A stretch of DNA of 64,000 nucleotides from Bog-473 sp963763575 (GCA_963763575.1 CAVXPD010000019.1:214915-278914); one strand, 5' to 3'. Positions 55,475 through 63,894 are shown, numbered from the stretch's first letter. The notes: generated from the sequence alone by a model not told the origin. A program made the numbers and translations.

Positions 55475-57235
55475 TCAGTTACTCACCGTGACGCTGATAG
55501 GCGCGCTGGTCCCGCTCACCTCACCGCCGTAGGAGGCGACGGTTTGGAGGGCGTAAGTGCCGTTGGGAACCGTCGTCGTGTCCCACTTGGCCAGCCAGCC
55601 GTAGAAAGTTATGGACGCCGTGGCGATCACCGAGTGGTTGAGGCTTCCCCCGGTCAGTTCATATTGGACCTGGGTCACTCCGGGTGACGCACTGGCGGCG
55701 AGCACCTGGCTGCCCGAAAGCGTGGCGTTGTCGGACGGGATGAGGACCGCGGTCGTGGGCGGCGGCAGCACCCAGGCCTGGAGGTTGCCCGCGTAAACTG
55801 CGTTGACGTAGACCCAAGGGGTCTCGCCGACGTAGACCTTCCCGTTGGCGATGGCCGTGGAGCCGGTCTGGGGCGAGGTTGTCAGTCCGGTCCACAATGG
55901 ATTGCACACCTTGGGCGTGCCCGAGCAGTTGGTGACCCCGCTGGCGTCGAACGCCTCGAAGTCAAACCCGGGGTCTGACGAGCAGGCACTGGCGCAGAGG
56001 CCAGAGCTGATGAACACCACTCCGTCGGCCACGGACGCCGACTGGGCGCCCGTGAGGCTGTAGGTCCAAAGCGGCGCGCACGTCTTCGGGGTGCCCGAGC
56101 AGTTGGTCACTCCGTTGGCGTCGTAGGCCGCATCGCCGTCGTACAAGATGCCGTTGGCCACAGCATCGAGTCCGGCACCAGTCGCGGTCCACAACGGAGT
56201 GCAGGTCATGGGGGTGCCGGAGCAGTTGGTGACCCCGCCCGCGTCGAAGGCCTCGAGATTCCCCTCACCAGAGTCGTCGTAGACGACACCGCCCGACACC
56301 ACGGGCGAAACGTCGCTGAGAGCCGTGGTGCCCAGGGTGGCCGTCCACAACGGACTGCAGGTGGTGGGCGTGCCGGAGCAGTCTGAGGTGCCGTTGGCGG
56401 AAAAGGCATAAAGCGTGTCTTCTATACCGGTGGTGTACAAGACCCCGTTGGCTACAGCGGGCATGGAGTATCCGACGTCTGAGGCGCTCGTCCAGAGCGG
56501 CTGGCACACCTTGGGGGTGCCCGAACAGTTGGTCACTCCGCTAGCGTCGAAGGCCTCGACCGCTCCGGTTGAGGCCTGGGTGAGAGACGGCCCCTGTTCA
56601 CCGGTGAGGTAGACCATGCCGTTGGCCACGATCGGTGACCAAGTCGTGATGTCCCCGGTGTTCAAGGGAGCGCTCCAGAGCGGCTGGCACACCTTAGGCG
56701 TACCCGAGCAGCCGGTGAGCCCGTTGGCGTCGAAGGCATAGAGCGACCCTTGGGGCACGTTCGGGCCCGTCGCCGGACCCGGATCCGAGGCGATGTAGAC
56801 GACCCCGTTTGCCACCGCGGGCGCTGTCCGCTGGTCGACGACGCCGGCGTTCAAGGGAGCAGTCCACAGCGGGCTGCATTGGTTGGGCGACCCCGAGCAG
56901 CCGGTGGCGCCGTTGGCGTCGAACGCTTCCAAGCTGCCAGTGCCCGGGTTACCAAAATCTGGATCGGCATTTTCGACACCGGCATAGACGACGCCGTTGC
57001 TCACCACGGGCGACCCGAAATAGCCGGGATCTGACGTGGAGGGCTGGGCGGGAACGGTGAAGAGCGGCTGGAGCGTGTTGACGTTGGCGCTGTCGATCGC
57101 CTCGTCTGATCCGAAGCCGGTGTGCGCCGCGTCAAACCCGATCATCGGCCAGTCGCAGCCAGCGAAAACCAGGGCCCCGACCACCCCGAGCGTTGCCACA
57201 ACGAGCCGGCTTCTCGACCTGCCACTACCCCCCAC
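55475..57235 (-). CDS. Secreted lipoprotein with PQQ-like beta-propeller repeats and Cys pairs
   Basis: 586 residues. A signal segment (RLVVATLGVVGALVFAGC) ends in a lipobox Cys, so the protein is probably anchored outside the membrane. The body consists of seven repeats in which a strand such as LEAFDANG is followed by a CSGTPxxC loop and PLWT; each repeat carries one Cys pair, probably a disulfide. VANGVVY strands alternate with these as in PQQ/quinoprotein-like propellers. A C-terminal Ig-like domain (from TTAVLIPSDNATLSG) resembles adhesion modules. No catalytic residues are visible; a binding or surface role is inferred. GTG at 57235. Three Cys of a variant insert (GLCASACSSD) fall outside the pattern. 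Confidence 0.8.
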   Translation of the reverse strand: MGGSGRSRSRLVVATLGVVGALVFAGCDWPMIGFDAAHTGFGSDEAIDSANVNTLQPLFTVPAQPSTSDPGYFGSPVVSNGVVYAGVENADPDFGNPGTGSLEAFDANGATGCSGSPNQCSPLWTAPLNAGVVDQRTAPAVANGVVYIASDPGPATGPNVPQGSLYAFDANGLTGCSGTPKVCQPLWSAPLNTGDITTWSPIVANGMVYLTGEQGPSLTQASTGAVEAFDASGVTNCSGTPKVCQPLWTSASDVGYSMPAVANGVLYTTGIEDTLYAFSANGTSDCSGTPTTCSPLWTATLGTTALSDVSPVVSGGVVYDDSGEGNLEAFDAGGVTNCSGTPMTCTPLWTATGAGLDAVANGILYDGDAAYDANGVTNCSGTPKTCAPLWTYSLTGAQSASVADGVVFISSGLCASACSSDPGFDFEAFDASGVTNCSGTPKVCNPLWTGLTTSPQTGSTAIANGKVYVGETPWVYVNAVYAGNLQAWVLPPPTTAVLIPSDNATLSGSQVLAASASPGVTQVQYELTGGSLNHSVIATASITFYGWLAKWDTTTVPNGTYALQTVASYGGEVSGTSAPISVTVSN

Positions 57236-57438
57236 AGTGGACCCCCTGCTTCCGAGTCGACCGACCTGGGCGTGAACCTAGCCCTTCCATTCCGGAAATA
57301 CCACCAACATCGAACCCCCGGGTGCAGTGCCGTTCGTTGTCTAACGCGTCATGCGAATGGCCGCAGCCCCATCAGCCCGTCGAGATGGTCTCGAAACGTC
57401 CACTACGCCATCCCCGAAACGGCGGACCGGGGCAGTCT

Positions 57439-58299
57439 TCAGCCTTCTGACAAGAACGCTGATAGGACGGGATACAGGTCGTCCGGTGCCTCAATATGCG
57501 GGAAATGACCCACTCCCGGAAGTCGAACGAGGCGTGAGTTCTGCAACGACGCTGCCCACTCCAAGGAACCCTCGATCGGAATCCGATCAGCGTCACCATG
57601 GACAACCAAGATCGGGGTAGTGACCTTAGACACCACTGGCCGAAGGTCGTACCCCTCGACGGCGAAGGTCTCCCATACTCGCTCCAATGCGCCCCTCATC
57701 TGGTCAGGCCACTCATTGGGGAAACGGGACGGATCGCTTCGTCGATGGACGTAGTTCCCAGGATCTCCAAATGCCAGAGGAGTCACGGCGTCGTAGAACG
57801 CCTTTGCCATTCGACCGGCGTCGAGTTGACCTCCGCTCGTCGGGCTTGCGCGGAAGGCGTCAAGGTCCGCAATGGCCTGGTCGTATCGCACTTGGTATCG
57901 CTTCATTGCATCGTTGGGTGGGAGTTCTCTCGGCGGAATCGGGCAGATCATTACGACTCGTTGCAGGCCAGCGGGTTCTCGGGCGGCGAAGAGAGCTGCC
58001 TCAGCCCCGACATACGACCACCCAATGAGACTGAAAGAAATGACATCAAACTCGTCGCACACCGCCTCGATGTCATCGAGCTCGACCGGAACGCCTACCT
58101 CTCCTGTCAGAGGTACGGGATCGGACCTTCCACGATTTCGGATGTCGTACAAGATCACGTGGAACTCTTGAAAGAGGGGCTCCAAATCGTCTTCCAAGAG
58201 CGCCGCACCGGGTATCACCACCGTGCGGCCAGTCCCGTGCTCGCTAGCCCACAGTCGTACGCCATCTCGTGCGGTGACCCAACGTTCAGCCACGGTCAA
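57439..58299 (-). CDS. Alpha/beta hydrolase
   Basis: 286 residues. The nucleophile elbow is GWSYVG, the acid lies in VVHGDADRIPIEG and the His in LPGVGHFPHIEAP, giving a complete triad. TVVIPGAALLEDDLEPL replaces the usual HG oxyanion motif. FEVEGYDL-like cap residues (ETFAVEGYDLRPV) precede the acid. Substrate unknown; it resembles proline iminopeptidase/haloperoxidase-type hydrolases. The start is TTG at 58299 or GTG at 58293. GC content is visibly lower than in the housekeeping block. It begins the island of single genes; the 203 bp between it and the lipoprotein hold nothing recognisable. Confidence 0.82.
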   Translation of the reverse strand: MTVAERWVTARDGVRLWASEHGTGRTVVIPGAALLEDDLEPLFQEFHVILYDIRNRGRSDPVPLTGEVGVPVELDDIEAVCDEFDVISFSLIGWSYVGAEAALFAAREPAGLQRVVMICPIPPRELPPNDAMKRYQVRYDQAIADLDAFRASPTSGGQLDAGRMAKAFYDAVTPLAFGDPGNYVHRRSDPSRFPNEWPDQMRGALERVWETFAVEGYDLRPVVSKVTTPILVVHGDADRIPIEGSLEWAASLQNSRLVRLPGVGHFPHIEAPDDLYPVLSAFLSEG

Positions 58300-58356
58300 T
58301 CATGTCTCAGAACCAACTGCGGACCACCGAAACTGACCGACACCCCTGCCTCCGAT

Positions 58357-58400
58357 GTGCCGAAGGGTGCGCCCAAGCCCGGCGTTCGGGGGCAGGGCAG
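58357..58400 (+). repeat. Island repeat R1 (GTGCCGAA ... CCGGCGTTCGGGG)
   Basis: Starts with GTGCCGAAGG and contains CCCGGCGTTCGGGG (58378-58391), a CCCG/CGGG stem around a GCGTT loop, then GCAGGGC. It lies between the hydrolase and methyltransferase genes and shares the core of R2-R5. Confidence 0.55.
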
Positions 58401-58416
58401 AGGTGGCGGACAAGCG

Positions 58417-59199
58417 TCAACGGAGGGTGGCAGTCGTGAGGGTGACGACGAGCGGCTTCGTAACGACACCGCCGAAATCGCTCCGGATGAATGACTCCAT
58501 TTCGTCGAGCAGCCCAACTCGGTCGGGCTGCTTCATCATCTGAGTGCCAGAGGACGAGAGCATCAAGTTTCGGTAGTCCGAGGCGCTGTACGTCTGGTCC
58601 CAGTCGAAGTGGTGGACCTCAACGCAATCGAAACGACGATCTGCGTCCAGCACCGATCGGATCTTCGGATCGACGCTTCCGCGAGTGGGTGTCTGGGGTC
58701 CAGCATGACCCTGGCCATGTCGTTCGTAGATCGGCTGGGCAGCGGCGAAGAAGCCTGCATCTTCGGGCGAGTCAACTTGGATGAAATCAGCGATCGCCAC
58801 GAGTCCCCCTGGTCGCAGAATCGCAGCGGGCCGATCCGTCTGCGCCCCTAGGGAGATCCAGTGGTAGGCGGTGGCGGAGAATACGGCGTCAGCCTCTCCG
58901 CCTGCGATCTCCATCACCTCGAAGTCACCGACGAGTACACGCAGCCGATCCGAAGGGAGGTTCGAGCGCAGCTTGGCGGCCGTCGCCGGACCAATCTCTA
59001 TGGCGAGCACCGATGCTCCTCGGGCAAGGAGATCCTTCGTGGCTTGGCCCGTTCCCGGACCGACCTCCACGATCTCGGGCTGTGACGGCAGCATTTGGAA
59101 AAGCACGTCGAAGAGTCCAGCGGGATACGAAGGCCGCACCTTGTCGTAGATGTCCGGGACTTCGTTGAACGAAAGCCTGATGTCATCTGGTCGCCCCAC
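58417..59199 (-). CDS. Class I SAM-dependent methyltransferase
   Basis: About 260 residues. LSFNEVPDIYDKVRPSYP is the usual N-terminus of a family of small-molecule methyltransferases; motif I is IVEVGPGTGQATKDLL, followed by LAIEIGPATAAKL and ADAVFSATAYHWISL. The C-terminal half is variable, so the substrate cannot be inferred. GTG at 59199 gives this family start. A longer frame reaches GTG at 59250, but those codons lie inside repeat R2 and are unlikely to be coding. GC content is lower than in the core genes. Confidence 0.82.
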   Translation of the reverse strand: MGRPDDIRLSFNEVPDIYDKVRPSYPAGLFDVLFQMLPSQPEIVEVGPGTGQATKDLLARGASVLAIEIGPATAAKLRSNLPSDRLRVLVGDFEVMEIAGGEADAVFSATAYHWISLGAQTDRPAAILRPGGLVAIADFIQVDSPEDAGFFAAAQPIYERHGQGHAGPQTPTRGSVDPKIRSVLDADRRFDCVEVHHFDWDQTYSASDYRNLMLSSSGTQMMKQPDRVGLLDEMESFIRSDFGGVVTKPLVVTLTTATLR

Positions 59200-59233
59200 C
59201 CTCTCATTCTGGCTGAGGTCCGAGTACCCCTTG

Positions 59234-59267
59234 GTGCCGAAGTGTCCCACCCTCCCGGCGAACGGGG
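59234..59267 (+). repeat. Island repeat R2 (34 bp, near-identical to R5)
   Basis: Begins GTGCCGAAGTGTCCCACCC and ends CCCGGCGAACGGGG, with a CCCG/CGGG stem and GCGAA loop. It matches R5 at 62441-62474 in 32 of 34 positions and the same orientation. It lies between the methyltransferase and YceI genes. Confidence 0.75.
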
Positions 59268-59411
59268 ATATTTAGCGTTGGTTCCCCTCCGTCACGGAAT
59301 CGTCGTGCTCTGCATCATGGCGCTAGTTCGATGGCCCCTGATGTTCCCGCTGGTCGTTCAACCCCCCCTGTGCTGAGATGGGGTGGTTCCGATGCTTGTG
59401 GAGGCAATCCT

Positions 59412-59936
59412 GTGACACCCCCCAACCAGAACTCGGTCGACTTGGGTGACTTCGTTGGCAAATGGGTGCTCGATCCTGATCGGACGTCCATCGTCTTTCA
59501 CACCAAGGCCATGTGGGTTCTCCCGGCGAAAGGCACGGCCAAGGCGATCGAGGGAGAAGGAACCGTGGGCGCCGACGGCGGCCTCAGCGGGACCTTGGTC
59601 ATCGATGCGGCATCGATCGACACCAAGAACAAGAAGCGCGACGCCCACCTCCGGACGACCGACTTTTTCGAGGTCGAAGTGTTTCCCACCATCACTTTCG
59701 AAGTGACCAGCGGCCGTCTGACAGGTCCGGGCAAGCTCGAGCTGGCCGGAACCTTTACTGTCCACGGTCGGACGAGGCCGCTCGCCGTAATGGCCGACCT
59801 CAGCGTTGCCGCCGACACGGTGACCGTTTCCACCGAGGTTGTTATCGACCGAAGTGCGTGGGGGCTGACTTTGCGCCCATACGGGGCCGGCCTAAAGAAC
59901 AAGGTCATCGTTAGCGCCCTCTTCAGAAAGGTCTGA
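59412..59936 (+). CDS. YceI family lipocalin-like protein
   Basis: 174 residues. WVLDPDRTSIVFHTKAMWVLPAKGTAKAIEGEGTVGADGGLSGTLVIDAASIDTKNKKRDAHLRTTDFFEVEVFPTITFE is shown here only in outline: the WVLDP opening, the DTKNKKRDAHLRT block and the FPTITFE strand are the YceI signature. The fold is a lipocalin-like barrel that binds polyisoprenoids or amides. No signal peptide is seen, so it is probably cytosolic. GTG at 59412 has GGAGG 7 nt upstream. Confidence 0.88.
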   Translation: MTPPNQNSVDLGDFVGKWVLDPDRTSIVFHTKAMWVLPAKGTAKAIEGEGTVGADGGLSGTLVIDAASIDTKNKKRDAHLRTTDFFEVEVFPTITFEVTSGRLTGPGKLELAGTFTVHGRTRPLAVMADLSVAADTVTVSTEVVIDRSAWGLTLRPYGAGLKNKVIVSALFRKV

Positions 59937-60028
59937 TTGCGGAAGCCGCCCCATCAACGACTGCCCCAGAATGTTCAAGGCCGAGGAGTCGGAAAGCGCT
60001 GCATACCCGGCGACGAACTAGGGCACCT

Positions 60029-60439
60029 TTACTGAACAACGGCGTGATTGAGCAACGGCCGATAGCTTTCGATGGCCAGAGGCAGATCGCGGATCGCATC
60101 CGGGCGCCACCAGCCCATGTCGTCGTGTTCTTGGGACGCAACGTGAGGAGTTCCAACCCAATCTCTGACCAGCCAGATTCGGCAGTCGAGGTCCGCCAAC
60201 CGCAGGTGTGCGAAAACCGGGTCGGTGGGTTCAGGGATCAAGATTCCGAGCTCCTCGTGTAGCTCCCTCACGAGTGCTGCCGCGGGCGCCTCATTCGATT
60301 CGATATGGCCGCCCGGAAGATCCCAGACGTTTGGATACCAACGTCGGCCGGCTGAACGATGGCAGAGGAACACCATCCCGGCATCCACAAGGAGACCAAC
60401 CACGACGTTGTGGACACCGTGGTCCTGGCTGTTGTCCAT
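60029..60439 (-). CDS. NUDIX hydrolase
   Basis: 136 residues. The NUDIX box is intact: GGHIESNE, seven residues, then RELHEELGI, giving the GX5EX7REUXEEXGU pattern that binds the metal and cleaves nucleoside diphosphate-linked compounds. The N-terminal VVVGLLVDAGMVFLCHRSAGRRWYPNVWDLPGG resembles MutT/ADP-ribose-type small NUDIX enzymes. The substrate is not predictable. It stands alone between YceI (convergent) and a plus-strand DinB-like gene (divergent). No operon partner. Confidence 0.9.
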   Translation of the reverse strand: MDNSQDHGVHNVVVGLLVDAGMVFLCHRSAGRRWYPNVWDLPGGHIESNEAPAAALVRELHEELGILIPEPTDPVFAHLRLADLDCRIWLVRDWVGTPHVASQEHDDMGWWRPDAIRDLPLAIESYRPLLNHAVVQ

Positions 60440-60465
60440 TTGATTGCAGTCTCACACCTCGGTGT

Positions 60466-60494
60466 GTGCCGAACCGGCGTACGGGGGCAGGGCG
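60466..60494 (+). repeat. Island repeat R3 (GTGCCGAA-CCGGCGTACGGGG)
   Basis: GTGCCGAA is joined directly to CCGGCGTACGGGGGCAGGGC, matching R1 in the second part with the middle segment of R1 deleted. It lies between the NUDIX gene and the DinB-like gene. Confidence 0.55.
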
Positions 60495-60531
60495 TGAGCC
60501 GTGCGGCCCTTGATTTGCAAGACTCAGGGTC

Positions 60532-61149
60532 GTGGAGACTGTCGATGTCCCACAACAGGTCGCCCGTCTGCGCCTCCAATTCGCCGACCAGGTTGAATCG
60601 CTCGACGAGACGGCGTGGAACGCCGCGTCCTGGTGCGCGGGTTGGCGGGTGCGTGACGTGCTCGCCCACCTTGTGCGAGGCGCTGAAATGACGCCCCTCG
60701 CGCTCACGCGCATCCTCCTTCGGGGCGGACTGCGACCGGATCGAGCGGTGAGCAACGCGGCCAAACAACTCGGTGACGTGCCCGTGGCGGAGCTGGCTGA
60801 TCGTCTTCGCGTGGCGGCCGAGGGGGGATTCCGTCTCCCCGGATTTCCCGAGGCGATGGGGTTGGGTGATGTCCTCGTGCACAGTGCTGACGCCTTCCGG
60901 CCGCTCGGCCTCGATGTCGATGCGCCGCCAGCCGCCGTGGCCCTTGTCCTGGACGCCTATTGGCGGAGAGGTCGAATGCTCGTCCATGCCGAGCCTCAGC
61001 GGGGTCGCCGCCTGGTGGCGACGGACCTCGATTGGACCAAGGGAAGGGGTCCCGAAGTGAGAGGCAAAGCCATAGACCTCGTGCTTCTGGTGTCGAACCG
61101 ACGCCAGGTTCTCCCGTGTCTTGAAGGACGCGGACTCGCTGGGCTGTAG
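60532..61149 (+). CDS. Maleylpyruvate isomerase / DinB-like mycothiol-dependent family protein
   Basis: 205 residues. VARLRLQFADQVESLDETAWNAASWCAGWRVRDVLAHLVRGAEM is the N-terminal helical bundle of the mycothiol-dependent maleylpyruvate isomerase family; the His of AHLVRG and a later His in LVHSADAFRP are candidate metal ligands. Such proteins are typical of mycothiol-producing actinobacteria and act in thiol transfer or detoxification; the particular substrate is unknown. GTG at 60532. It lies alone between repeats R3 and R4. Confidence 0.78.
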   Translation: METVDVPQQVARLRLQFADQVESLDETAWNAASWCAGWRVRDVLAHLVRGAEMTPLALTRILLRGGLRPDRAVSNAAKQLGDVPVAELADRLRVAAEGGFRLPGFPEAMGLGDVLVHSADAFRPLGLDVDAPPAAVALVLDAYWRRGRMLVHAEPQRGRRLVATDLDWTKGRGPEVRGKAIDLVLLVSNRRQVLPCLEGRGLAGL

Positions 61150-61155
61150 ACCGAG

Positions 61156-61187
61156 GTGTGGCACTTAGCCGGCGATCAGGGTCACCC
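61156..61187 (+). repeat. Island repeat R4 (degenerate; GCCGGCGATCAGGG)
   Basis: GTGGCACTTAGCCGGCGATCAGGGTCACCC shares GCCGGCGATC-GGG with R5 but only weakly matches the 5' part. It lies a few bases after the DinB-like gene. Membership of the family is tentative. Confidence 0.35.
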
Positions 61188-61344
61188 AACCACGGGAGTG
61201 GCGCCGGGAACTGCACCCGTCATCAGAGGACCGCCGGCATGGCGCCGTAACGTCGGAGACCGTGGCGTTCTTAGACACTCCGCTACTGGACATGGGCGCA
61301 GCAGCAGCTGAGGCTTGGGGTATTCACAACTGGTCGCCCCAGCG

Positions 61345-62325
61345 ATGAAGGAGCCCGGGGCGGAGACGCACTGGCTCGACCAGCACCGCGACCCGACGGA
61401 GGCTGCCGTCGTCTGGTCTCTGGCTGCCCAAGTCGTCGCCCAGCACGGCGGTGATCTCCGCGGGATGCGGCGGGCTCTCGGGATCTCGAACGCGACCTGG
61501 GTCGGTGGTGGCCTCGCCGTGCGGATCGCGAACACGTCAGTCGTCGGTGGCATGGCCGCCGAGGTCGCGCTCGTGCGCGCGCTGCCGCCCGAGGTCGGAC
61601 ACCCGAAGATCCTCGGGGCGGGCACGATCGAGGGTCATGACTGGATCGTGACCGAGGAGGTTCGAGGCCAGAACCTGCACGAGGCGTGGCCCACGCTGAC
61701 ACCCGAGGAGCGGCGTCGAGCGATCCGCCAGCTGTGGGCGCGCGTGCGGGTCGTGCACGACGCCACGCCCTCGCTCCGTCTGCTCGTCGGATCGCACGCG
61801 GGCTTCATACCGGCAACAGCTAACGACGCCACGGCCGCAGCCGATCGCGTCAGTGCTGCGTTGGGTCTGCCGGATGTGCAGCGGTCGCGGTTCCACGAGA
61901 TCATCGGCGACTACTACCGAGCCGCGCCCGTCGTCGAGCAGGTCGTCAACCACGGCGACCTCGCGCTGATGAACGCGCTGTGGGACGGCGAGGTGGTCGC
62001 CCTCCTCGACTTCGAGTTCGCTGTGCTGGGCCCAGTGGAGATCGACCTGTGCCGGTTGGTGTGCGAGGCCCTCGTGTCCGATGATGGGCAGCGGTCCGAC
62101 AACGACGCCGGCGCCGACGCATTCGCCATCGCAGCTCGTGAACGGGATCCAGTCCACGGTCGTGCGCTGCTCCTGGGCGCCGCGGTGCTCGACCAGCTCC
62201 GCGATCTCGAGATCTGGCTCGGCCGCGACCGGTCCGAGGACCGGTTCGAAGATTGGCGCCCGGACCGGCTGCTCACCGGCTTGCTCGAGACCGACGGCGG
62301 CTACCTCGAACCCGCGCTGACATGA
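61345..62325 (+). CDS. Aminoglycoside phosphotransferase (APH) family kinase-like protein
   Basis: 326 residues with a small-molecule-kinase fold. The catalytic loop is VVNHGDLALMNALWDG (HGD...N), and the metal Asp follows in VVALLDFEFAVLGPVEIDL. The N-lobe has SNATWVGGGLAVRIA and an LPPEVGHPKILG hinge region. Family members phosphorylate aminoglycosides, macrolides, homoserine, choline and other small molecules; resistance cannot be claimed from sequence. ATG at 61345 is preferred over 61315. GC content rises again towards 65 %, unlike its neighbours, so it may have a separate origin. It stands alone. Confidence 0.83.
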   Translation: MKEPGAETHWLDQHRDPTEAAVVWSLAAQVVAQHGGDLRGMRRALGISNATWVGGGLAVRIANTSVVGGMAAEVALVRALPPEVGHPKILGAGTIEGHDWIVTEEVRGQNLHEAWPTLTPEERRRAIRQLWARVRVVHDATPSLRLLVGSHAGFIPATANDATAAADRVSAALGLPDVQRSRFHEIIGDYYRAAPVVEQVVNHGDLALMNALWDGEVVALLDFEFAVLGPVEIDLCRLVCEALVSDDGQRSDNDAGADAFAIAARERDPVHGRALLLGAAVLDQLRDLEIWLGRDRSEDRFEDWRPDRLLTGLLETDGGYLEPALT

Positions 62326-62440
62326 GCCGCAGGTCCTCCGTCGGGCGCGGCGACCTTGAGCAGGTGGGTCAGACGGCACTCGTTACGGCGCCGCGTGACT
62401 CGTAAGACCGCGAGATCGGACCCGCTGGGGTAGCCCAGAA

Positions 62441-62474
62441 GTGCCGAAGTGTCCCACCCTGCCGGCGATCGGGG
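62441..62474 (+). repeat. Island repeat R5 (34 bp, near-identical to R2)
   Basis: Same 34-bp sequence as R2 apart from two substitutions (positions 21 and 28), ending GCCGGCGATCGGGG. R2 and R5 are direct repeats enclosing about 3.2 kb with four genes. Confidence 0.75.
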
Positions 62475-62485
62475 CGACCCCGGAG

Positions 62486-62662
62486 TCAGAGTCCTCTGCG
62501 GAGGCGAGTTGGGCTATACACCCTGGGATCGTCCTCATCCCAGAGAGCAGCGGCACAGAGGTCCACGCACTCTTCACAGATGAATACGCCCGGCCCAGCA
62601 ATAAGCCGGACCTCATCCTGCGTCTTAAAGCAAAATGAGCATTTTTCGGTGGGGCGGGCCAT
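62486..62662 (-). CDS. Free-standing ClpX-type C4 zinc finger protein
   Basis: 58 residues from ATG at 62662 (72 if the start is at 62704). EKCSFCFKTQDEVRLIAGPG and FICEECVDLC carry the four zinc Cys in the exact spacing of the ClpX N-terminal domain (CxxC-x19-CxxC by count), and nothing else. In ClpX this domain dimerises and recruits adaptors and substrates. Here no AAA+ module follows; the frame ends after a short tail (LWDEDDPRVYSPTRLRRGL). It might compete with or extend ClpX adaptor binding; that is inference. It lies 11 bp from repeat R5. Confidence 0.75.
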   Translation of the reverse strand: MARPTEKCSFCFKTQDEVRLIAGPGVFICEECVDLCAAALWDEDDPRVYSPTRLRRGL

Positions 62663-62770
62663 CGGGTCGGAGCTTATGTGCACACCAGTCGTTTGAGAAG
62701 CCACACCGACCCGGCGAAAGGGGGCACACTCTCTCGTCGTGATGCGGCCGTTCGATCAGACCCCAGGAAA

Positions 62771-63616
62771 TCACCTGAAGCTTCTCTCTTCGGCGTCGTG
62801 ATCGGGTCGGTAACCAATGGTTTGGTAGATCGAGTTCGAGGTCGGATTGGCCAGATCGGTGTAGAGGACAACGTGCTGGGCACCTGCGCCCAGCGCCGCG
62901 GCGGTGGCCGCCGCTGTGATGCTGCTGCCGTATCCATTCCGGCGCCAGCTCAACGGCGTGTAGACGGGACCGACCCGTGCGACACCTGCCGCTGGCCGAC
63001 TGACCCCTCCCAGAGCGACCGGCACTCCCTCCGTGTGCCACAGATGGACTTCGCCAGCTTTCATCCGACGTTGTGCCGTGGCGGTCCAGTCATCGACCGG
63101 GCCTTCGGGCTGTGCCTCATCGTGGAACGCCGCGAACCATGCGGCGACCACGGAGAGGTCTCGGGATGTCTCGGCTTTATGAGCCTGACCCGGCACCGCC
63201 TCGGGCCAGACCAGGTCAACGAGACGGTACATCCTCATTTCCGTGACGATGTTGGACGAGCTGCCAGTCAGCCCCTTCCAAACTCTGGCGAAGGTTCTGG
63301 TCGATTCAATGGCACCATTGACACCAGGGAGGTCTCTGTCGCTGTGTGCGACCTCTTCAGCAAGTGCGCGCGCCGCATCTTGTGGCATTCGCGAGAGGAA
63401 CATGTTGTGAGGAGGAGTGTGCATCGCAGCACCAATCACCTCACCATGATCCCTTTCGATGGTCAGCCACAGATGGTCTTCGCTGTCAGGTTGCTTCACC
63501 GAAGCCATGCGTGTGGCGACGACTGCGATCACGTTCGTGCTGAATGGGTCGGAGTTCAACAGCGGTTCGGCCTGAGCGAGAAATGGCTTCGGATCCGAGT
63601 GCCCGGTTATCCGCAT
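62771..63616 (-). CDS. GNAT family N-acetyltransferase
   Basis: 281 residues, probably two tandem GNAT folds. The active one is C-terminal: VARVGPVYTPLSWRRNGYGSSITAA holds the acetyl-CoA loop (RRNGYG), and LYTDLANPTSNSIYQTIGYRPDHD is the conserved end. The N-terminal half keeps the fold but no CoA loop. Related proteins acetylate amino groups of small molecules; substrate unknown. ATG at 63616 (MRITGHSDPKPF) is preferred; a longer frame reaches 63691. The 278 bp to the next gene contain no recognisable feature. Confidence 0.82.
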   Translation of the reverse strand: MRITGHSDPKPFLAQAEPLLNSDPFSTNVIAVVATRMASVKQPDSEDHLWLTIERDHGEVIGAAMHTPPHNMFLSRMPQDAARALAEEVAHSDRDLPGVNGAIESTRTFARVWKGLTGSSSNIVTEMRMYRLVDLVWPEAVPGQAHKAETSRDLSVVAAWFAAFHDEAQPEGPVDDWTATAQRRMKAGEVHLWHTEGVPVALGGVSRPAAGVARVGPVYTPLSWRRNGYGSSITAAATAAALGAGAQHVVLYTDLANPTSNSIYQTIGYRPDHDAEERSFR

Positions 63617-63894
63617 AACCCAGTATGTCCCGGCTGGTACAGGGTAGCTTACGCACAACCGCTGGCTCCGCCGAGCCGAGTTCGCTGACATCAGCCGGGG
63701 CTTCTCTGGCTTCTAGGACTATCCCCATGGTGCGCACCGTGGCACCCAGTACGGCGTACTGGGCTAGGCGGCGCCTGTTTGCACCATCAACGTGATGGTC
63801 ATGAGTATTGGTCCCGGACGCGGTGAGCTGTGGCGTCGCTATGGACACGTCGTTTACGGCGGGTCGACGGGCCAGACTTGCGGGATGCAGTCCA

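Noticed and set aside
57339..57345. GTCTAAC, which fits the 5' core RYYYAAC of integron attC sites
   Set aside because: No matching GTTRRRY partner or attC-like arms were found nearby, so it is most likely chance.
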